Source: Mya arenaria
Lineage: Eukaryota > Mollusca > Bivalvia > Myida > Myidae
DNA: 64,000 bases
NCBI RefSeq assembly: GCF_026914265.1
Contig: NC_069125.1
Coordinates: 1,983,556 to 2,047,555, forward strand
Direction of reading: 5' to 3'
Below the pieces are notes generated by a model. That model was not told the DNA's origin, made no database searches, and saw nothing but the letters and a program-made list of their open reading frames with translations. A program made the translations under genes and the position numbers. Below, one piece after another: positions 1-13,379 of this stretch (position 1 is its first letter; each line of letters begins with the position of its first letter).

Positions 1-1379
1 ATTGATACAGGAAACAGCAACGCATACTTAAGGAAACTTGAAAAAGAAATCGTTTACAATAGCGGCGAGTGCATCACTGCTGACGCAAGTTAGCAACGAA
101 GCAGACGGCATTCAGTTTCAAGAAACACTATTTGATTTTCAGTTATCCCGAAGGACCATTGCTGAAATATGACATTAATCACCGAGGAAATAACTTAGTT
201 ATGAAATAATAATAGATCCTGGGTTAATGCTTGAAGGTCTCTATTTACAATGGAAAATACAGGGACTTTCCCATTTGTCGAAAAAACACACACCTTGTTT
301 TTGGCCCAAGGCAAGGGCTCAAAACGACAATGAATTTAAAACACACACGTATAATTACCACAAACACAAAACAAACACCACAGACACCACAGACACACCA
401 CACAATCATTAAGATAGCTTTACCTATATATGATTAGCATTGATACGGTCGATGAAGCCAAAATAAAATATAGAAGATTTTGGTACCTTCTTGCATTGGC
501 CCCGAGATTCAATGCATTCACAGTGTTTAAATGTCTTTCCTAAGTCAAAAGAACCAATTTTAAGAAAACCCTAAATTTGATTTGGACATTTCAGGGAATC
601 GCCGTTCAGGTCCGTCAAAAAGCACTTAGTACATACCTTACGATATATCAATTACCAAGATCATGTGCTCTTTCTCGGTGGATCAACATATCAGCGGTAT
701 ATAACGCATTTCCGCCGAGATTTTAATAACGAGGACCTGTCGTATCGAATATTACGCCGATCAGAAGTGGAAACGACATCAGTTATATTTGATTTCATAA
801 CCAAGAGCCAGTTCGGCGTCAGACTAGTTTGTGTCTTTTTCAAGGAGAACTCTTACAACTTCGATCAGACAAGTACGAATATGTGATAAATACGTGCGAA
901 AGTGTGTTGAAACGTGTCAACAGTCGTGTCGAAGTATTGTTTTACTGTTCATAAAAAACAGGATGAATGTTGATGCAAGACATCAAAGATGCGGCTGAAT
1001 GGGTTTTTTCATACAATTATGTATTTATTGTTCTTCACATAAGGGTACTCACGCGTTGAACTAGATGTCATTTGTCTTTGCATTATTTTGTAAAACATTT
1101 CTAATAGGCACGAACATATCGATGACGGAATTATCACTTGACAAAATAGCGTTACATTAAAATTGCGGACAATATTTTTCACTACTTTGTCATTCATATT
1201 AACTCGACCATCTCCGGCAAACATAATCAAAGAAACGACTACCTAGACTGGTACCATGCGTTATTGCCGAAACAAATAAGTGGTGTTGGTTCAATTGGGC
1301 CTAGTTATCATTTCGGTATGGTCCTTTTCAGCCTATTTTTAAATGCACAATTAAGTGGGGTCGAGGTCGAAAATTATTT
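1..1379. other. No recognisable gene
   Basis: I see no splice-bounded coding exon, RNA gene or strong repeat here. The short open frames (for example 665-886) have no recognisable domain and lack flanking splice signals. The segment is AT-rich intergenic or intronic sequence. Confidence 0.5.
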
Positions 1380-1419
1380 TGTTTCAAAAAATTGTTGTAT
1401 TCGGTTTTGATGATCAAAT

Positions 1420-1545
1420 ATGTTAACGAGTAAAACGTCTTTGGCGTTTACCCAGTGCCATTAAACTGGGTTAATGTTTAAGCATTTTGCTACTGAGCTT
1501 GTTTCTGTAGCTTTTCGCATAAATATTGTTGCTATTATATTTTTA
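1420..1545 (+). repeat. Short dispersed repeat, copy 1
   Basis: The segment with 'ccagtgccattaaactggg' followed by 'gctactgagcttgtttctgt' recurs inverted near 7480-7580 and 12080-12200, and in part, in direct orientation, near 8890-8960. The four copies all lie in or next to the segmental duplication. No coding potential is seen. It could be the remnant of a small non-autonomous transposon. Confidence 0.55.
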
Positions 1546-1999
1546 TATAATTTTTATTTAACTTTATATATCTTGTAGAAAGTTTATGGGAAGTATGACT
1601 AAGAGGTGGAACCTGCTGCTCCTATTATTAGTTAAATGCCTTCCTATTACCATCTTCATTTCTACCGGACCACTGCCCTGACTATATCACCATCTACCAT
1701 TGTCTAAAACTGTTAATTGAATATACCAAATCGTAACACCTTGTTGAAAACGACTTGTATGTGTTCGATGGATATTTATGATAAAGACATTTGAAAGAAA
1801 CATATATAGACATTAGCCCATGAGATCTCAGTTTAATAATTAAACTCTGGGCACAACCATTAAATAAGCTGTTGCTCCTCACAAACAATGTGTGATAAGT
1901 ATATTTATTTGTAATATTGGTTTAATAGACTTGAAGTCAACTGAGATTTCTTGAAAATAGTCAGGGTAAGCCTGCATTTGATTGAAAGTAAACCCCTCA

Positions 2000-2925
2000 A
2001 TACGGAGTGCGTGAAGTTAGCTCGAATACCAAGGATCGATGATCGAAATTCAATATCGAACTCAGGGCCAACTCTGATAACGAAATGCGTGCAGTTGAGT
2101 GGAAGGATGACTTTAATGCTGCGAATATCGAGCTAGCTACAAAGTTTGCATTCGATATTCGACAATGTGCAGTAATCAGACAACAATAGGCTTATGAATC
2201 TGTTTTCTGATAAGGGTGAGTACAAATTGCGAATATTGATCCAGCCTCGAATACCTTGCTGTGAGTACAATTTTCAACAGTACAAAGACCTTACTAAGTT
2301 GTTGAGTTTGTGTACTGATGGGGCTTATTCGAACATTCAATCATAAAGGGATGTGTTAGGATGTTTTACGGTGGAGCTTTAACTTATTACACAATATTTA
2401 CACTGCACCAGCTCCCTGAGTTCGATATTCTATTTACATACGTTCAGGGAATGGTGTGTGTTTTGCTTATGTTTGAAGACGAATAGCAAAATATGTGAAT
2501 TCGATATTCGAAAATATGCAGAGATCCATGGGCTTATAAATTTGTATGATGATGGAGGTAACTACCGAATGTGAATATTCAACCAGGTGAAATACCGATG
2601 TGTGATTTCGACATTCGTCAATTTACAGAAATCAGACCTAAATGTTTGCTGAGTGGGACTAGTACCCAATGCAATAATCGAACAAGCTGCGATTAATCGA
2701 GCTGTGAGCTCGATTTTCGACAAGAAATCACAGTTTTAAGGGCTTTTCGCTGAGGGGCTTATTACAGAAGGCAAATATCGAGCCAGCTGAAAATATCAAG
2801 CTGGGAGTTCGATTTTAAAACTATAAAAAAATAAAACATCCTTGTGGGTGTGCATTGTTTTGCTGATGGGGTCAGTACCAAATGAGAATATCTATCCATC
2901 GACAAATACCGAGTGATAAGTTCTG
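2000..2925. repeat. cgatattcg satellite, about 100-bp units (left)
   Basis: Degenerate tandem units each contain an inverted pair around 'tcgatattcg', then 'cagaaatcagac', 'gctgatggggt(c)agtacc' and 'aatatcgagccagctg'. Units are about 80-110 bp and diverged. A second array of the same family lies at 13380-13990. The self-complementary core suggests a satellite derived from a foldback element; no open frame is maintained. Confidence 0.6.
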
Positions 2926-2929
2926 CGCC

Positions 2930-3530
2930 CTCGAATCATATGCATCAATTTCATGGAGCCCTTTAATCCTATGAATCTTTTTCATTTCGCTCTTAAACCT
3001 TGTACACCAATTTCATGGCGCCCTTTAACCCTTTGCATTAATGGTTTTATTGTATATCAACCTGAATCTTAAAATAACATAAAGTTTGGTACCTGTATAA
3101 TGTACAAAAAGCCTACAATGTAACTTGTGCCTATGCTCATTTATCTGACAATGGGGTCGCAGGACTGATGCTAGTTTAATCATTTAGTACGCGTGTGACA
3201 AAAAAACACGTTAGCATAAAGTTCAATTTGGGAATTAATTATTAAAAGTGTAATTCAGGGTCTAACCCAGATATCTTTCTGTCCACGGTTAATGACGAGT
3301 GAATTGTTAAGAAAAAAAACAAAATTAACAATTATTATTACATCGGACATTACCTCGTAACGTAACGAGTCCCCAAGCATCATTGAAGGACCAAACTCAA
3401 CGTGAACTACTGCAGACCTGAGGATTGTTGTGACTGAGTGCTTCGATTTGAATGTAAAATCAAAAAGATACAATGTATGATTTATGTACATTGACGAATG
3501 TCTATCTCACAGCTCGATAAAGAAATAGAT
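2930..3530. repeat. Inverted spacer flanked by satellite
   Basis: Bases 2940-3045 carry the 31-bp 'aagggcgccatgaaat' satellite in reverse orientation. The spacer 3050-3530 is the reverse complement of the equivalent spacer in the right copy (about 13985-14395); for example 'ggtctgcagta' and 'tccttcaatgatgc' read forward at about 14062-14103 and reverse at about 3380-3420. The satellite resumes in forward orientation at 3530. This is a local inversion between satellite arms. Confidence 0.65.
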
Positions 3531-4015
3531 GCACAGGATTAAAGGATGCAATGAAATAGATAAGCATGATTAAAGGACACCAGGGAGTATATGCATAGGA
3601 TTAAATTACGCCATGAAAAAGATGCACAGGGATGAATTACGCCATGAAATAGAGGCACAGGATCAAATGGCACCATTACATAGTCGCATGTGATTAAAGG
3701 ACGCAATAAAATAGGTAAACATGATTAAAGTGCGCAATCAACTTATGCACAGCATTAAAGGGCGCAATTAATTAGATGCACATGACTAATTGGCGACATG
3801 AAATTGATGTACAGGATAATTGGGCGCCATAAAAATTAGATGCACATGATTTAAGTGCGCCATGCAATTGATGCTGATGATTAAAGGGCGCCATGCAATT
3901 GATGTACAGTATTAAAGGGCGCTATGCAATTGTTGCAAAGAGTTAAAGGACGCCATGAAATTGATACAAAGGATTAATGGGCGCCATGAAATTAATGCAC
4001 AGGATTAATATTAAA
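3530..4015 (+). repeat. 31-bp satellite array (left)
   Basis: About 15 diverged tandem units close to 'gatgcacaggattaaaggg' followed by 'cgccatgaaatt'. The same unit is found at 14410-14620. It has no coding potential. Confidence 0.75.
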
Positions 4016-5214
4016 TATATGCATAGAAAAAATCTTCGTCATAAATTAGTTTGAAGACCAGTATGATTCAAATAGAAGAATCAGAATAGAATAAAATGAT
4101 CACTTTGTAGATTAAATATGATTATTTTTATAAGATGTTGACTAAAAAGTGATGGATGCTTCACCAAGAGAAACATTGTGAAATTACAAAAATCATTTAA
4201 ATACCATTTTTCTTAATTAGCTTGAATGCATATATAGCACAACGCGCTGAGATCAAGTCGTTAGTTCATATTTAAGGATTCTCAGAAACCTATTTGTTAG
4301 AATTGTATTCTAACATCATATTTATGCTACGTTCTTTCATCCACTGACAAAGTTTGTTTAGCAAAATAAGCATGTATATATATATTTAATCACTAAAGCA
4401 TTAAAACATAACCCAATTTTTAACCCATTTATAACCCATAACCCGTGTGCTCTAGCTACGCATGGTACCGTGGTAGATGTAAGATTGTAAATTTGTTCGC
4501 ATTATTTAAATGAAGGAGAGGAGTCAAAGCTAGCCCTAAATTTACTAACCCTAACCCTATACGTTGTTTCAAAAATAATTAAAATTCCCTAAATACTCGA
4601 CTTCGTTTCCAATATACCAATGATGTTGCATTGTTTAGACACAATCATCAAAATACGGAGCAGTCAATACATTCTGTCGATTATTCTTGCAACTGAGAAT
4701 CCTTTTCTTATATCCTCCCTAAATTATGAGACATTTTTAAGTTCACGTGTTTTATGGTATTGAAATAATCTTCGTGAAACATTAGTGATTTAAAAAATGA
4801 AAGTGAAAGACTTCTACTCGTCTTTGTGGAAATATATAGATTTTAAACAATGTTTAGCGTCCTACCTCACTCTCATATACATGTGTTCATTCCCAATGCG
4901 CGAATCGTATCTTAGTTTCACACCAAAAAAGTGTTACTTCATCAATAATCTTCGCAAAGGAAAAGCGTACGAAGCAAAAACCTTCATTTTATTCTGGTCT
5001 ACGATTGACGACATTCAGTATGACATACAGCAAATTATAACGAAGGGACATCACTGACTGTTGATTTTATACCATGTTTACGTATGGGTTGCTCCGCATG
5101 TTGTATTTTTAATAACACACATTCAGTTCGAGGAATATGGGCGAATCGGCTGTAAGCGGTTTTATATGAAGAATCAAATAACACCTTTTCTATGGAAAAA
5201 ATCTTTCTTTCTGA

Positions 5215-5375
5215 CTTGTGCATGTTGCTTTCTGAATTGAACATCTAACATTCTGACTTGAACATCTTGTATTCTGACTTGTAGATCTTGCTTTCTACCT
5301 TGTTCATCTCGCATTCTGACTTGGACACTTTTGCTCTCTGACTTGATCATCTTGCATTCGGACTAAATAATCTTA
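5215..5375 (+). repeat. 21-bp minisatellite, short allele
   Basis: About 8 units resembling 'ttctgacttgaacatcttgc'. This is the counterpart of the longer array at 15715-16335 in the right duplication copy. Confidence 0.75.
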
Positions 5376-6459
5376 CATTCTGATTTGAATCGCAAGTTCG
5401 GAGATATGGTGTTGGCACAAAACTAAAGGCTTTCCGATCGTTGTATCCCTTCAAGTAGTTCTTAAAACAATGTTTCACCACATTGAAGTAGCATTGAATA
5501 ATGAGTGCATTGCATTCTTGTATGTATGTTGATTTATGATTTATAACATATTTGAAGAGGTTTTCAATTATGTTTTGCAGGATCTCTTTCTTGGGAGTAT
5601 GAATCCATAGATCACTCAGGACATGCGCCCATGACTGTGTCACAAGGATGTTGTAGATAGTGACTGTAATCAAATGATGATAACGAAAAAACCCAAACTA
5701 TCTTGATATGGTTTTCCGGTGTTAGATCAACAGTGGAAGTGTTCAAAATTTATGGGTTTTTTTCTGCAAATTCATAATAAGGTGGTACACAGGAGTAATT
5801 TTACATGAATGTATAAAAAGAGGGAGAATTTCGTAATGGGCCATCACCATATACGGAAACTATCGACATAAATAGCTCACTGTGCTCTTAATGGCTCGTA
5901 ACAGTACAGCCATTAGAAACTTATAGAATTAAGAAGTTGTGATAGAATACTGGATTTTTAATTTAGGTTCTGGTAGATCTAGTGTTTATTATTTGCATTT
6001 GCTGATGTATAAGCGTTTACATAATTTGAGCAAAACCCTTTCGTAACATGAAATTTAATGTTTTGAAGTACATACATGTAAACGTGAAATTAATCAATAT
6101 TAGTTGGCGGTAATATAGTTTTGAAAATAGCATTGACAAAAACAATACCATATGATTCGATGAAAGGTTTTCGTTTTTAAAAATGCTCTAATCATAGTAT
6201 TGGTAATTTGCAGATCATTTAAAACTACAGTTAACTATGTAAAGTATCACAGTGTGGTTATTCTGCGTAAATCTTATTCGAAACAGCTACTAAGTTTTCA
6301 ATTATCGATTTGAAATATTTGCACTCTGGTTAGGAAACTATTTGTCAAAAGTTTTTATGTGACAATATGTGAGAATGTACAGCTAACAACATGCTTAACT
6401 ATTTATATGAAGGAGCTAAACCTTGTCATACTAGCGTTTGCTCACTGAGAGTTTCAATG

Positions 6460-6960
6460 CGAATACCCGAACAAATGAGAGGTTAAGCATTCATAAACAA
6501 GTATTAAACTAAAGTGAACACCTGCTTCAATGATCCGTTCAAGCCTTAACCCCAACAACAGTGAAGTTGAGTACTCAAAAACTAGTTTTAACTCCAATAT
6601 TCACTCTTATTCCATTGACTTTTTCACGGCGATATATCCAACTAGTGTGAGATTAATATCCTATAAACCTAAAGTGATCACCTGTTTCACTAAAATCAAA
6701 GGCGGTTACCCCAATATGTATGACGTTGAGTATCAATAAACTAGGGCAAACGCCATGTGAACTTCTATTGCATTGACCAATTCAAGGCGATAACCACAAA
6801 ACGTATAAGGTTGTGTATATATAAACTATCTAAATTCCAAGTGAACTCCTGGTTCACATATTGTTGCAATGCGGTGACCCAAGCATTTCTTTATAATGGT
6901 ATTTTATGCCAATGTGATCCTTCTTTATTGCTTAGTATGATGATGAGCTCCTTTTGTTTA
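6460..6960 (+). repeat. Degenerate repeat of about 100 bp
   Basis: Weakly repeated segments recur at about 90-110 bp spacing: 'cctgcttca'/'cctgtttca'/'cctggttca', 'ccattgac', 'aaactag'. Very diverged; no gene evidence. It lies in the segment extra to the left duplication copy. Confidence 0.35.
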
Positions 6961-7479
6961 GTGTCTATTTGGACTTGACCTTGTGCACCTTAACTGAATC
7001 TTCGTTAATTCGTTTATTTCTAGGTGTTCAATGTGATCTCCACTGTATTTTTATAACGAGTTTAAATGTTTGTTCGCAGAGAAGGTGGTACAATCCTTTA
7101 CAAGGACCCAGTATTATGTTCCAGGGAAGTGAATAAGGAACCACTTTGGTTAGTCACAACGAATTAGTTGAAGTCAGAGCACTGAAGGTGATGAAGAGGT
7201 TACTGTCAAGAATATCATGTTGGCAACGTACAATTTCTCCATGCCCTAAGAAGCTGTCAAGGAAACTGTAATTAAATTCCACATATCTTCAGTAGCAACT
7301 AACAAAACGGTAATTGAATTTCAAATATCACAACTGTAAACACTATTAAACACATGCTAACATTAAATTGATTAAATCTATGGCAATGCAGGTGCGATAA
7401 AAAATATCAAGCTTGTTTGCACGAGCAGTGAAAGTTGCCCATTTAATGTAAAGATATTTAATCGCATTATTTATGCGAA

Positions 7480-7620
7480 AAATTACAGAAAGAAGCTCAG
7501 TAGAAGAAAGTTTTAACATAAACCCGGTTTAATGGCACTGGGTAAACGCCAAAAGTCATAGAACATAAAAAATCACAAACAAGAAAAAGGGAAGAACAGC
7601 ACAAAACTCCACAAACAGCA
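7480..7620 (-). repeat. Short dispersed repeat, copy 2
   Basis: Inverted relative to the copy at 1420-1545; it holds 'gtttaatggcactgggtaaa' at about 7527 and extends into a stretch that also matches 12080-12250 ('aacagcacaaaactcc'). Confidence 0.5.
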
Positions 7621-7639
7621 CAGTGCATACATACTATTT

Positions 7640-8990
7640 TTAAAAAACTAAAAATACATTAATACAATATATAATTAATCAACAGAGAGAAAGGAACAGT
7701 TTAATGTAACATTGTTTATTTTCACATAAAACGAATTTTCCAACATAAATAACGGCCATTTCACAAAAGATGTCTATTGCGATAATCAAGTTCTTTGTTT
7801 ATGTTCTCGCCGCTTGTCAGACTAATGTTCTATGTTTAATTTCAATGCATTTTTTTCTAAAATGAATAAAGTAGTCTGTGAGAAAAAAATCTCGAAGCAA
7901 AATGTCACGCAACACACTTTTATAAATGTATTTATCTGAGCACAATACTATACCCGATAAATATGTTGCATTTATGGCAACTAATATTCAATAACACAAT
8001 ACAAACAATCTATTTGAACATTGAATCGTTTGCTGTATCATTTATTTTTTACCCTGTTAAAGGGATAAAAAAATATCGAAAACACTTATTCTTATGAGGG
8101 ATACCGTGTTTAGTTTGAAAGAAAGGTGCACAAAACACAGTATTTCTACCTTATGAGACGATAGTTGATCACTGTAATTCCTTCAGTAAACACCAGTCAT
8201 TTAATACATGTGTATTTTCAGTTATTAAATACAAGAGTACAATCCTGTTATCAACAATTATGATTTTCCATAAATACATTTTTTAGTAATTAGTTAAAGG
8301 TTTATCACCCAGAATTTATATTTTTTATACATGTATATGAATTGATTTAAAATACGAATATCACTTTAATTGGTTTACGCATTGAAATCTCTCCACAAAG
8401 ATGAATATATAAACAATAAAAAAATGGTACGTGTTACGGTAACCGCATTTAAATGAAAAGAGTAGTCAAACCTACCAGTGTAGGACCTGATACCATACCA
8501 AATTGTTTCTATGTTAGGCGTACGCAGACGGATAGGTTCATGCTTCCCGATCAAAAAAACACACCAACTCATTTAATATGATCAACGATCTTACCGAATA
8601 TTTATAATATCCGTTTAACTATTATTCAGACCACAGAACACAACTATTATTCTTGGCATTTGTTATCAAAACTATGAATACTGTATGATTCACATGATCA
8701 ACACACTTCAGTTAAGTTTTATTTAAACTCATTTTGCAGTGGAACTCTATCTAACAACTGAGAATGGCCCAGAGTGGACTAAGGAGGCTTCTGTGTCTAT
8801 ATTCTAATGAGTATGTCATTGATTTGGTTTAAAAATGTATTTCCGGGTTTCGTTTTTTTAAGTAAACCTCGGCAGGTGTTCGTACTAAGGTTTGAATCAA
8901 CCGGGCTTATGTTTAAACATTTTGCTACTGATCTTGTTTCTGTAGTTTTTCACATAAGTATTGACGGCAAACAATTTGGTATGACCCAAA
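7640..8990. other. No recognisable gene
   Basis: AT-rich sequence. Open frames such as 8807-9016 have no recognisable domain. Bases 8890-8960 carry part of the dispersed repeat described at 1420-1545. Confidence 0.45.
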
Positions 8991-9929
8991 CGGGAGCTGC
9001 AATCTTCTTAATGTAGTGGACATGACGTCAGAAAGTAAGGCGGCTTGTCCTTAAATAGTAATTGCCATTTACAGACAACAATTCCGACAAAAAAGATCCC
9101 ATTATGCTTATATATTTGTGGTATAAATTACAAGAACCATGATTGTTTATATGATTCCTATTCTAGACGGTCATAATTTATATATACACTATTATAAACA
9201 ATGATAAGTACAAACTTAGCTGACAAACGTCAGAAACAATTGTTCTTATTTATGTTTTAATGTATAAAGTTACTTATATAAGCTATGATAAATGCCACAC
9301 GGTAAAACGATACATATTGGAAGAAATACGTAGAAAACTAAAACTGTTAACAAACCGGAATATGATGTCATCGAACAGATTTCATTTTTTATGTTTCTTC
9401 GATGACAACACATTTTTCTTTATAACATGCAAAACACTTCTTTTAGGCCGCCTCTAATAACAGAGTTTTGGCGTTTTACGGAAAAGGGAGGAGCGCAGCG
9501 GCATATCCGTGACTTGATAGGGAATTGATCTGTAGTCGCTGATACTACGATTATGAGTTCGTATTTTCGTGAATCCAAACTTAATGTTGTTTAAACCAAA
9601 GCAGACGTTTGGACGGAGTATTGAAGCATTCGTATTAACTAATACACGAGCACTCTATTTTCTTATCTGCGTGTACTACACAGGGGTCAGTTTAAATAAA
9701 GATCTTTGTCGATTTTAGTCTCAAAATGAAATGGTCTTTGTGTAATATTTTTTTGGATACATAATTGATTTCGGTTAAAAAAGAGCAAATATACAAACTG
9801 TAATAACTGTTTGTACGATCACTTTCGGTCATTAATTAATTAACATAGAAGCTAAAATCAAGCACATACCTTTTAATTGATACGATATTTGTATGCGGTT
9901 ACGAGACCTCAAAATGCAACATAAAAATT

Positions 9930-10382
9930 AATGGAGCAATCAGATAACTAGCTTATTTGTGTGTCAGACATCTCAATGGAGCCATCAGAGAACTAGCTTA
10001 TTTGTGTGTCAGACACCTCAATGGAGCCATCAGAGAACTCGCTTATTTGTGTGTCAGACACCTCAATGGAGCCATCAGAGAACTCGCTTTTTTGTGTGTC
10101 AGACACCTCAATGGAGCCATCAGAGATATCGCTTATTTGTGTGTCAGTCACCTCAATGGAGCCATCAGAGAACTCGCTTATTTGTGTGTCAGACACCTCA
10201 ATGGAGCCATCAGAGAACTCGCTTATTTGTGTGTCAGACACCTCTATGGAGCCATCAGAGAACTCGCCTATTTGTGTGTCAGACACCTCAATGGAGCCAT
10301 CAGAGAACTCGCTTATTTGTGGGTCGGATACCCTTATGAATCTATCAGAGAAGTAGCTATTTGTTTCGGTCAAATACCTTAA
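9930..10382 (+). repeat. 45-bp minisatellite
   Basis: About ten near-identical 45-bp units containing 'gtgtcagacacctcaatgga' and 'gccatcagagaactcgctta'. Because 45 is a multiple of three and the unit lacks stops in several frames, three plus-strand frames and one minus-strand frame stay open across the array. There is no upstream signal peptide, no splice site at the edges and no non-repeat coding flank, so I call it a minisatellite, not a protein. Confidence 0.85.
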
Positions 10383-10924
10383 GCAATGATTCTTATAGTG
10401 AGATCATTGGAAAGCACAAACTACTGACATACTATGAGTACAACAGTATCAGCTTCGTTTAGTGCAACACTGTCGACTGCTCCTTAAACGGATTTAATTA
10501 AGCTGACAAATCTATGTATATATTATTTGTTTTAAACTGAAGAGGTAATCGTGCCAGATAATCCATCGTTCGCTTATTGATAGGACAATTCAATTCCATT
10601 ATCCATTTTTGCCTCGTTTTATGTTTGACTACTCTGTGGTTTCATGGGGGGTGTTTGTTTATCAAATAAGGTATCGTTCATATTACTTGTTGTGCCAATT
10701 TGATTGATGTCAGGTGGATTCGCAAACAACCAGGCATTTGTAGACGACATTAATAAATGTGTGGACCCTTTTAACCTTTGCAACATGATAAATCAAATAA
10801 AACGATTTTGTATTTAAAATCTCAAGGTTAAGGCGAATATACTTGACAATGTTTTGTCAGTTTACACAATCGTTTGTCATGTCTGCGTGTTTGAAGCTTA
10901 GACATTGTCAACCCTTTCAATTGG

Positions 10925-11010
10925 TGTCCAGCAAGATTCAAGATACAAGAATCTTTATTTAAAGTATCTAGGTTATATAATAACAAAAAGACCTAAGCTC
11001 AATGAGCTTC
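10925..11010 (-). mobile_element. Retroposon 3' tail copy
   Basis: On the minus strand this reads 'agctcattgagct', a spacer, then 'aataaagattcttgtatctt'. The same pair of motifs occurs on the plus strand at about 60640-60790. The shared palindrome and polyadenylation-like end suggest the 3' ends of one retroposon family. The body is not recognisable. Confidence 0.4.
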
Positions 11011-11799
11011 ATTCCGACATGAATAGTATAACAAACATATTTATAACATAACTGGAGTTGGCGATATATTTTTAAATAGCATTCACGTGGGAAAAAGGAC
11101 TTACAAACGCTAAGCTGCAGATAATTACATACAAAAGATGGATTAAACACTTTATACCATGATTACATCAAATCCTTTTCCAGGCTGTACAGCCAATATA
11201 CAAGCGCGCGGTTCCGCAAGTCGACAGAGCAATATAGGTTAAGGGTTATTTCTTCTAAGAATATTAATTAAGATTAATAATAACATGCATTTTAAACAGC
11301 AAAGTTGTAAGTAGCACTATGTACATGGGAATTACAGCATGGTATTGTAATGTTTAATGGGTAAAAATGTTGTTTTATTTTTCAACTAAAGACTTCTAGA
11401 ACAAGTAATTGGAAATTATTGCTAAGAGGAGGAATTCGCTGCTCCTATGATTGGGTCAATCTCTACCTACTACCATCTGAATATCTGCCAGGCCACTGTC
11501 CTGACAATATCAGCACTATCCACTTAGTACATGTATAAATTTACTGTATGTGTTCGATGGATGTTTATGATATAGAAATTTGAAAAAGAAATCAGCCCTA
11601 GAAATGTCAGTTTGATTATGAATATTCAAAATGCACCCTGAGCTATTTTCTGGTTCTTGAGTACAACATCTTGTCCAGTGGTGTCAACCATCCCACTGAA
11701 AACAAAGCTCCTTTTCCGTTTAGACAAAGGATTAAAGATATTCAATAAGACACCTTGGTATTCTCCTCTTCTTCTCTCTTAAGGGTTGTACTATATTAT

Positions 11800-11965
11800 T
11801 TGCATATTAAGCATTTGCAAGAAGGACTGCGGTCCGGCCTTCTTAATTCTAGGTAGTTTTTAGAACACCTTTTTTCCTTTGAGAGGCTGTTCCACACCTG
11901 AATGGCATCAATGCGGAAAGAGCCCCATGTTAAGTTGTTCGTTCTATTGGCATATTTCCCCATTT
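11800..11965 (-). pseudogene. LINE reverse transcriptase C-terminal fragment
   Basis: The minus-strand frame reads 'TWGSFRIDAIQVWNSL' followed by a Lys/Arg/Cys-rich end, matching the extreme C-terminus common to many LINE polyproteins (…W(N/D)xLP…). No other part of the element is visible nearby, so this is a 5'-truncated fragment. The clade is undetermined. Confidence 0.5.
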
Positions 11966-12079
11966 TTAAAGCTGAGATTAAAATAAAAAGCTACAAGGCT
12001 TTGAGATTATTGTTGTGACATACCGTTCATGCATTTGTAAGTGTAAATAACGATGCATCTTACTCTGCTTCAATGTAAT

Positions 12080-12260
12080 ATTTATGCGAAAATCTACAAA
12101 AACAAGCTTAGTAAGGCAAAAATTTAAACATAAACCCCGTTTAATGGCACAGGGTAAACGCAAAAGACATAGAACACAAAAACAAAGAATCACAAACACG
12201 AAACATGGAATAACAGCACAAAACTCCCTAAACAACACAGTGCATATATACTATATAAAA
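12080..12260 (-). repeat. Short dispersed repeat, copy 3
   Basis: Matches 7480-7640 in the same orientation, including 'gtttaatggcacagggtaaa' and 'aacagcacaaaactcc'. It sits in the extra segment of the right duplication copy. Confidence 0.5.
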
Positions 12261-13379
12261 AAAACTAGGCATGTTTAAAGGATTTTTAGATACCGCCTTG
12301 GAATGGTCAGTAAAATGTAAATTTACTGGGGGTTTAAACCAGATTACGTGCACAAACCTCACTCTTATACCAACAATCCTGAATAAAGTATAAACGTTAA
12401 ACGTAAATCTTATAAAAGTATGCATTAACTTGAGGAAATTTAATAATTAAAACAAATAATAATAAACTAATTGGTAAACTCAAGTACTTCAATAATTAGG
12501 GATCCCAACTCAACCTGCAGACGGAGGCATACAATTCAGAGTACCTAATGCAAAAAAGTTTCAAAGATACGCTGCAGTTATTGTTTGAAACTATTAGCAT
12601 CACACACGGTCTGCCTTAGAAAATGAAAGGTTTATGACTGTGTGATCATAGAGTTTCATAATAAAAAGCATCATTGTACTAAAACTGGGAACAAATAAAG
12701 AAAACATCATTAAAAATAAAAACGATATGTATTACCTAAATTATTCTTCCAACCTATGAAGAAAGATGTCACATGCCGCTACATTTCTAGCCAGCCAAAG
12801 ATGGTTTTAAAGTTAACTTGAATCTGCAAAATTTTCATAAAATCAAAGGACTGAAAGTTTAGTTATGTAAAGACGCTATATTTGAGCTTATATTTTGTTT
12901 GAGGAATTCATCTTCAAAAATTAGAAGGCAAGTACTCTTCAAAGTGCCGTTATATTCACGATTTAAATAAAATCCAAGCAATTCATTGAGTTTATCTGCC
13001 CAACTACCTGGTGGAAACATTTTAATTTTATGAATTTGCTTTAAAAAGTTGAGAAAGTTTTTCTTATTTGTAATGTTGACAATTAAGCATTCTAACATTT
13101 CAGCGCTGCTCTAGCTACAAAAATGCCTAACAAAAGGACAGTTGGATCTGATAAATGATTTAAAAATAATAAACGTACTATTGATTGTGTAAAAAATGAT
13201 TAGTCTTTTAAGGATACCCAATTGCTAAGCTGCTTTTTGCACATTTAAGAACTCTGGGCATCAATATTAAATAGAATTTTTGCTCTTCACAATCAAATGT
13301 GAGATATTTTTATTTCTTTAACAGACTTGGAAGCAACTGAAATTGCTTGAAAAATGTCGGTGTTAGCCTGCATTTAATT

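Larger units (their letters stand above)
1580..9460. repeat. Segmental duplication, left copy
   Basis: Blocks in this stretch recur in the same order at about 11410-17780. Matching landmarks are a 'gctgctcctatta'-type block at 1610 (11440), the cgatattcg satellite at 2000-2900 (13380-13990), the 'aagggcgccatgaaat' satellite at 3530-4010 (14410-14620), the 'gcgctgagatca' block at 4245 (14812), the 21-bp 'ctgacttgtacatc' array at 5215-5375 (15715-16335), the block near 5440 (16470) and the block near 9000-9110 (17340-17450). Offsets change from 9.8 to 11.1 to 8.3 kb, so each copy has gained or lost inserts; about 2.8 kb around 6.0-9.0 kb is extra in the left copy. Divergence is clearly visible, so the duplication is not very recent. 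Confidence 0.75.

Noticed and set aside
9957-10382. 141-residue repeat protein on the plus strand and equivalents in other frames
   Set aside because: Arises from a 45-bp minisatellite; no signal peptide, splice site or unique coding flank, and four frames are equally open.
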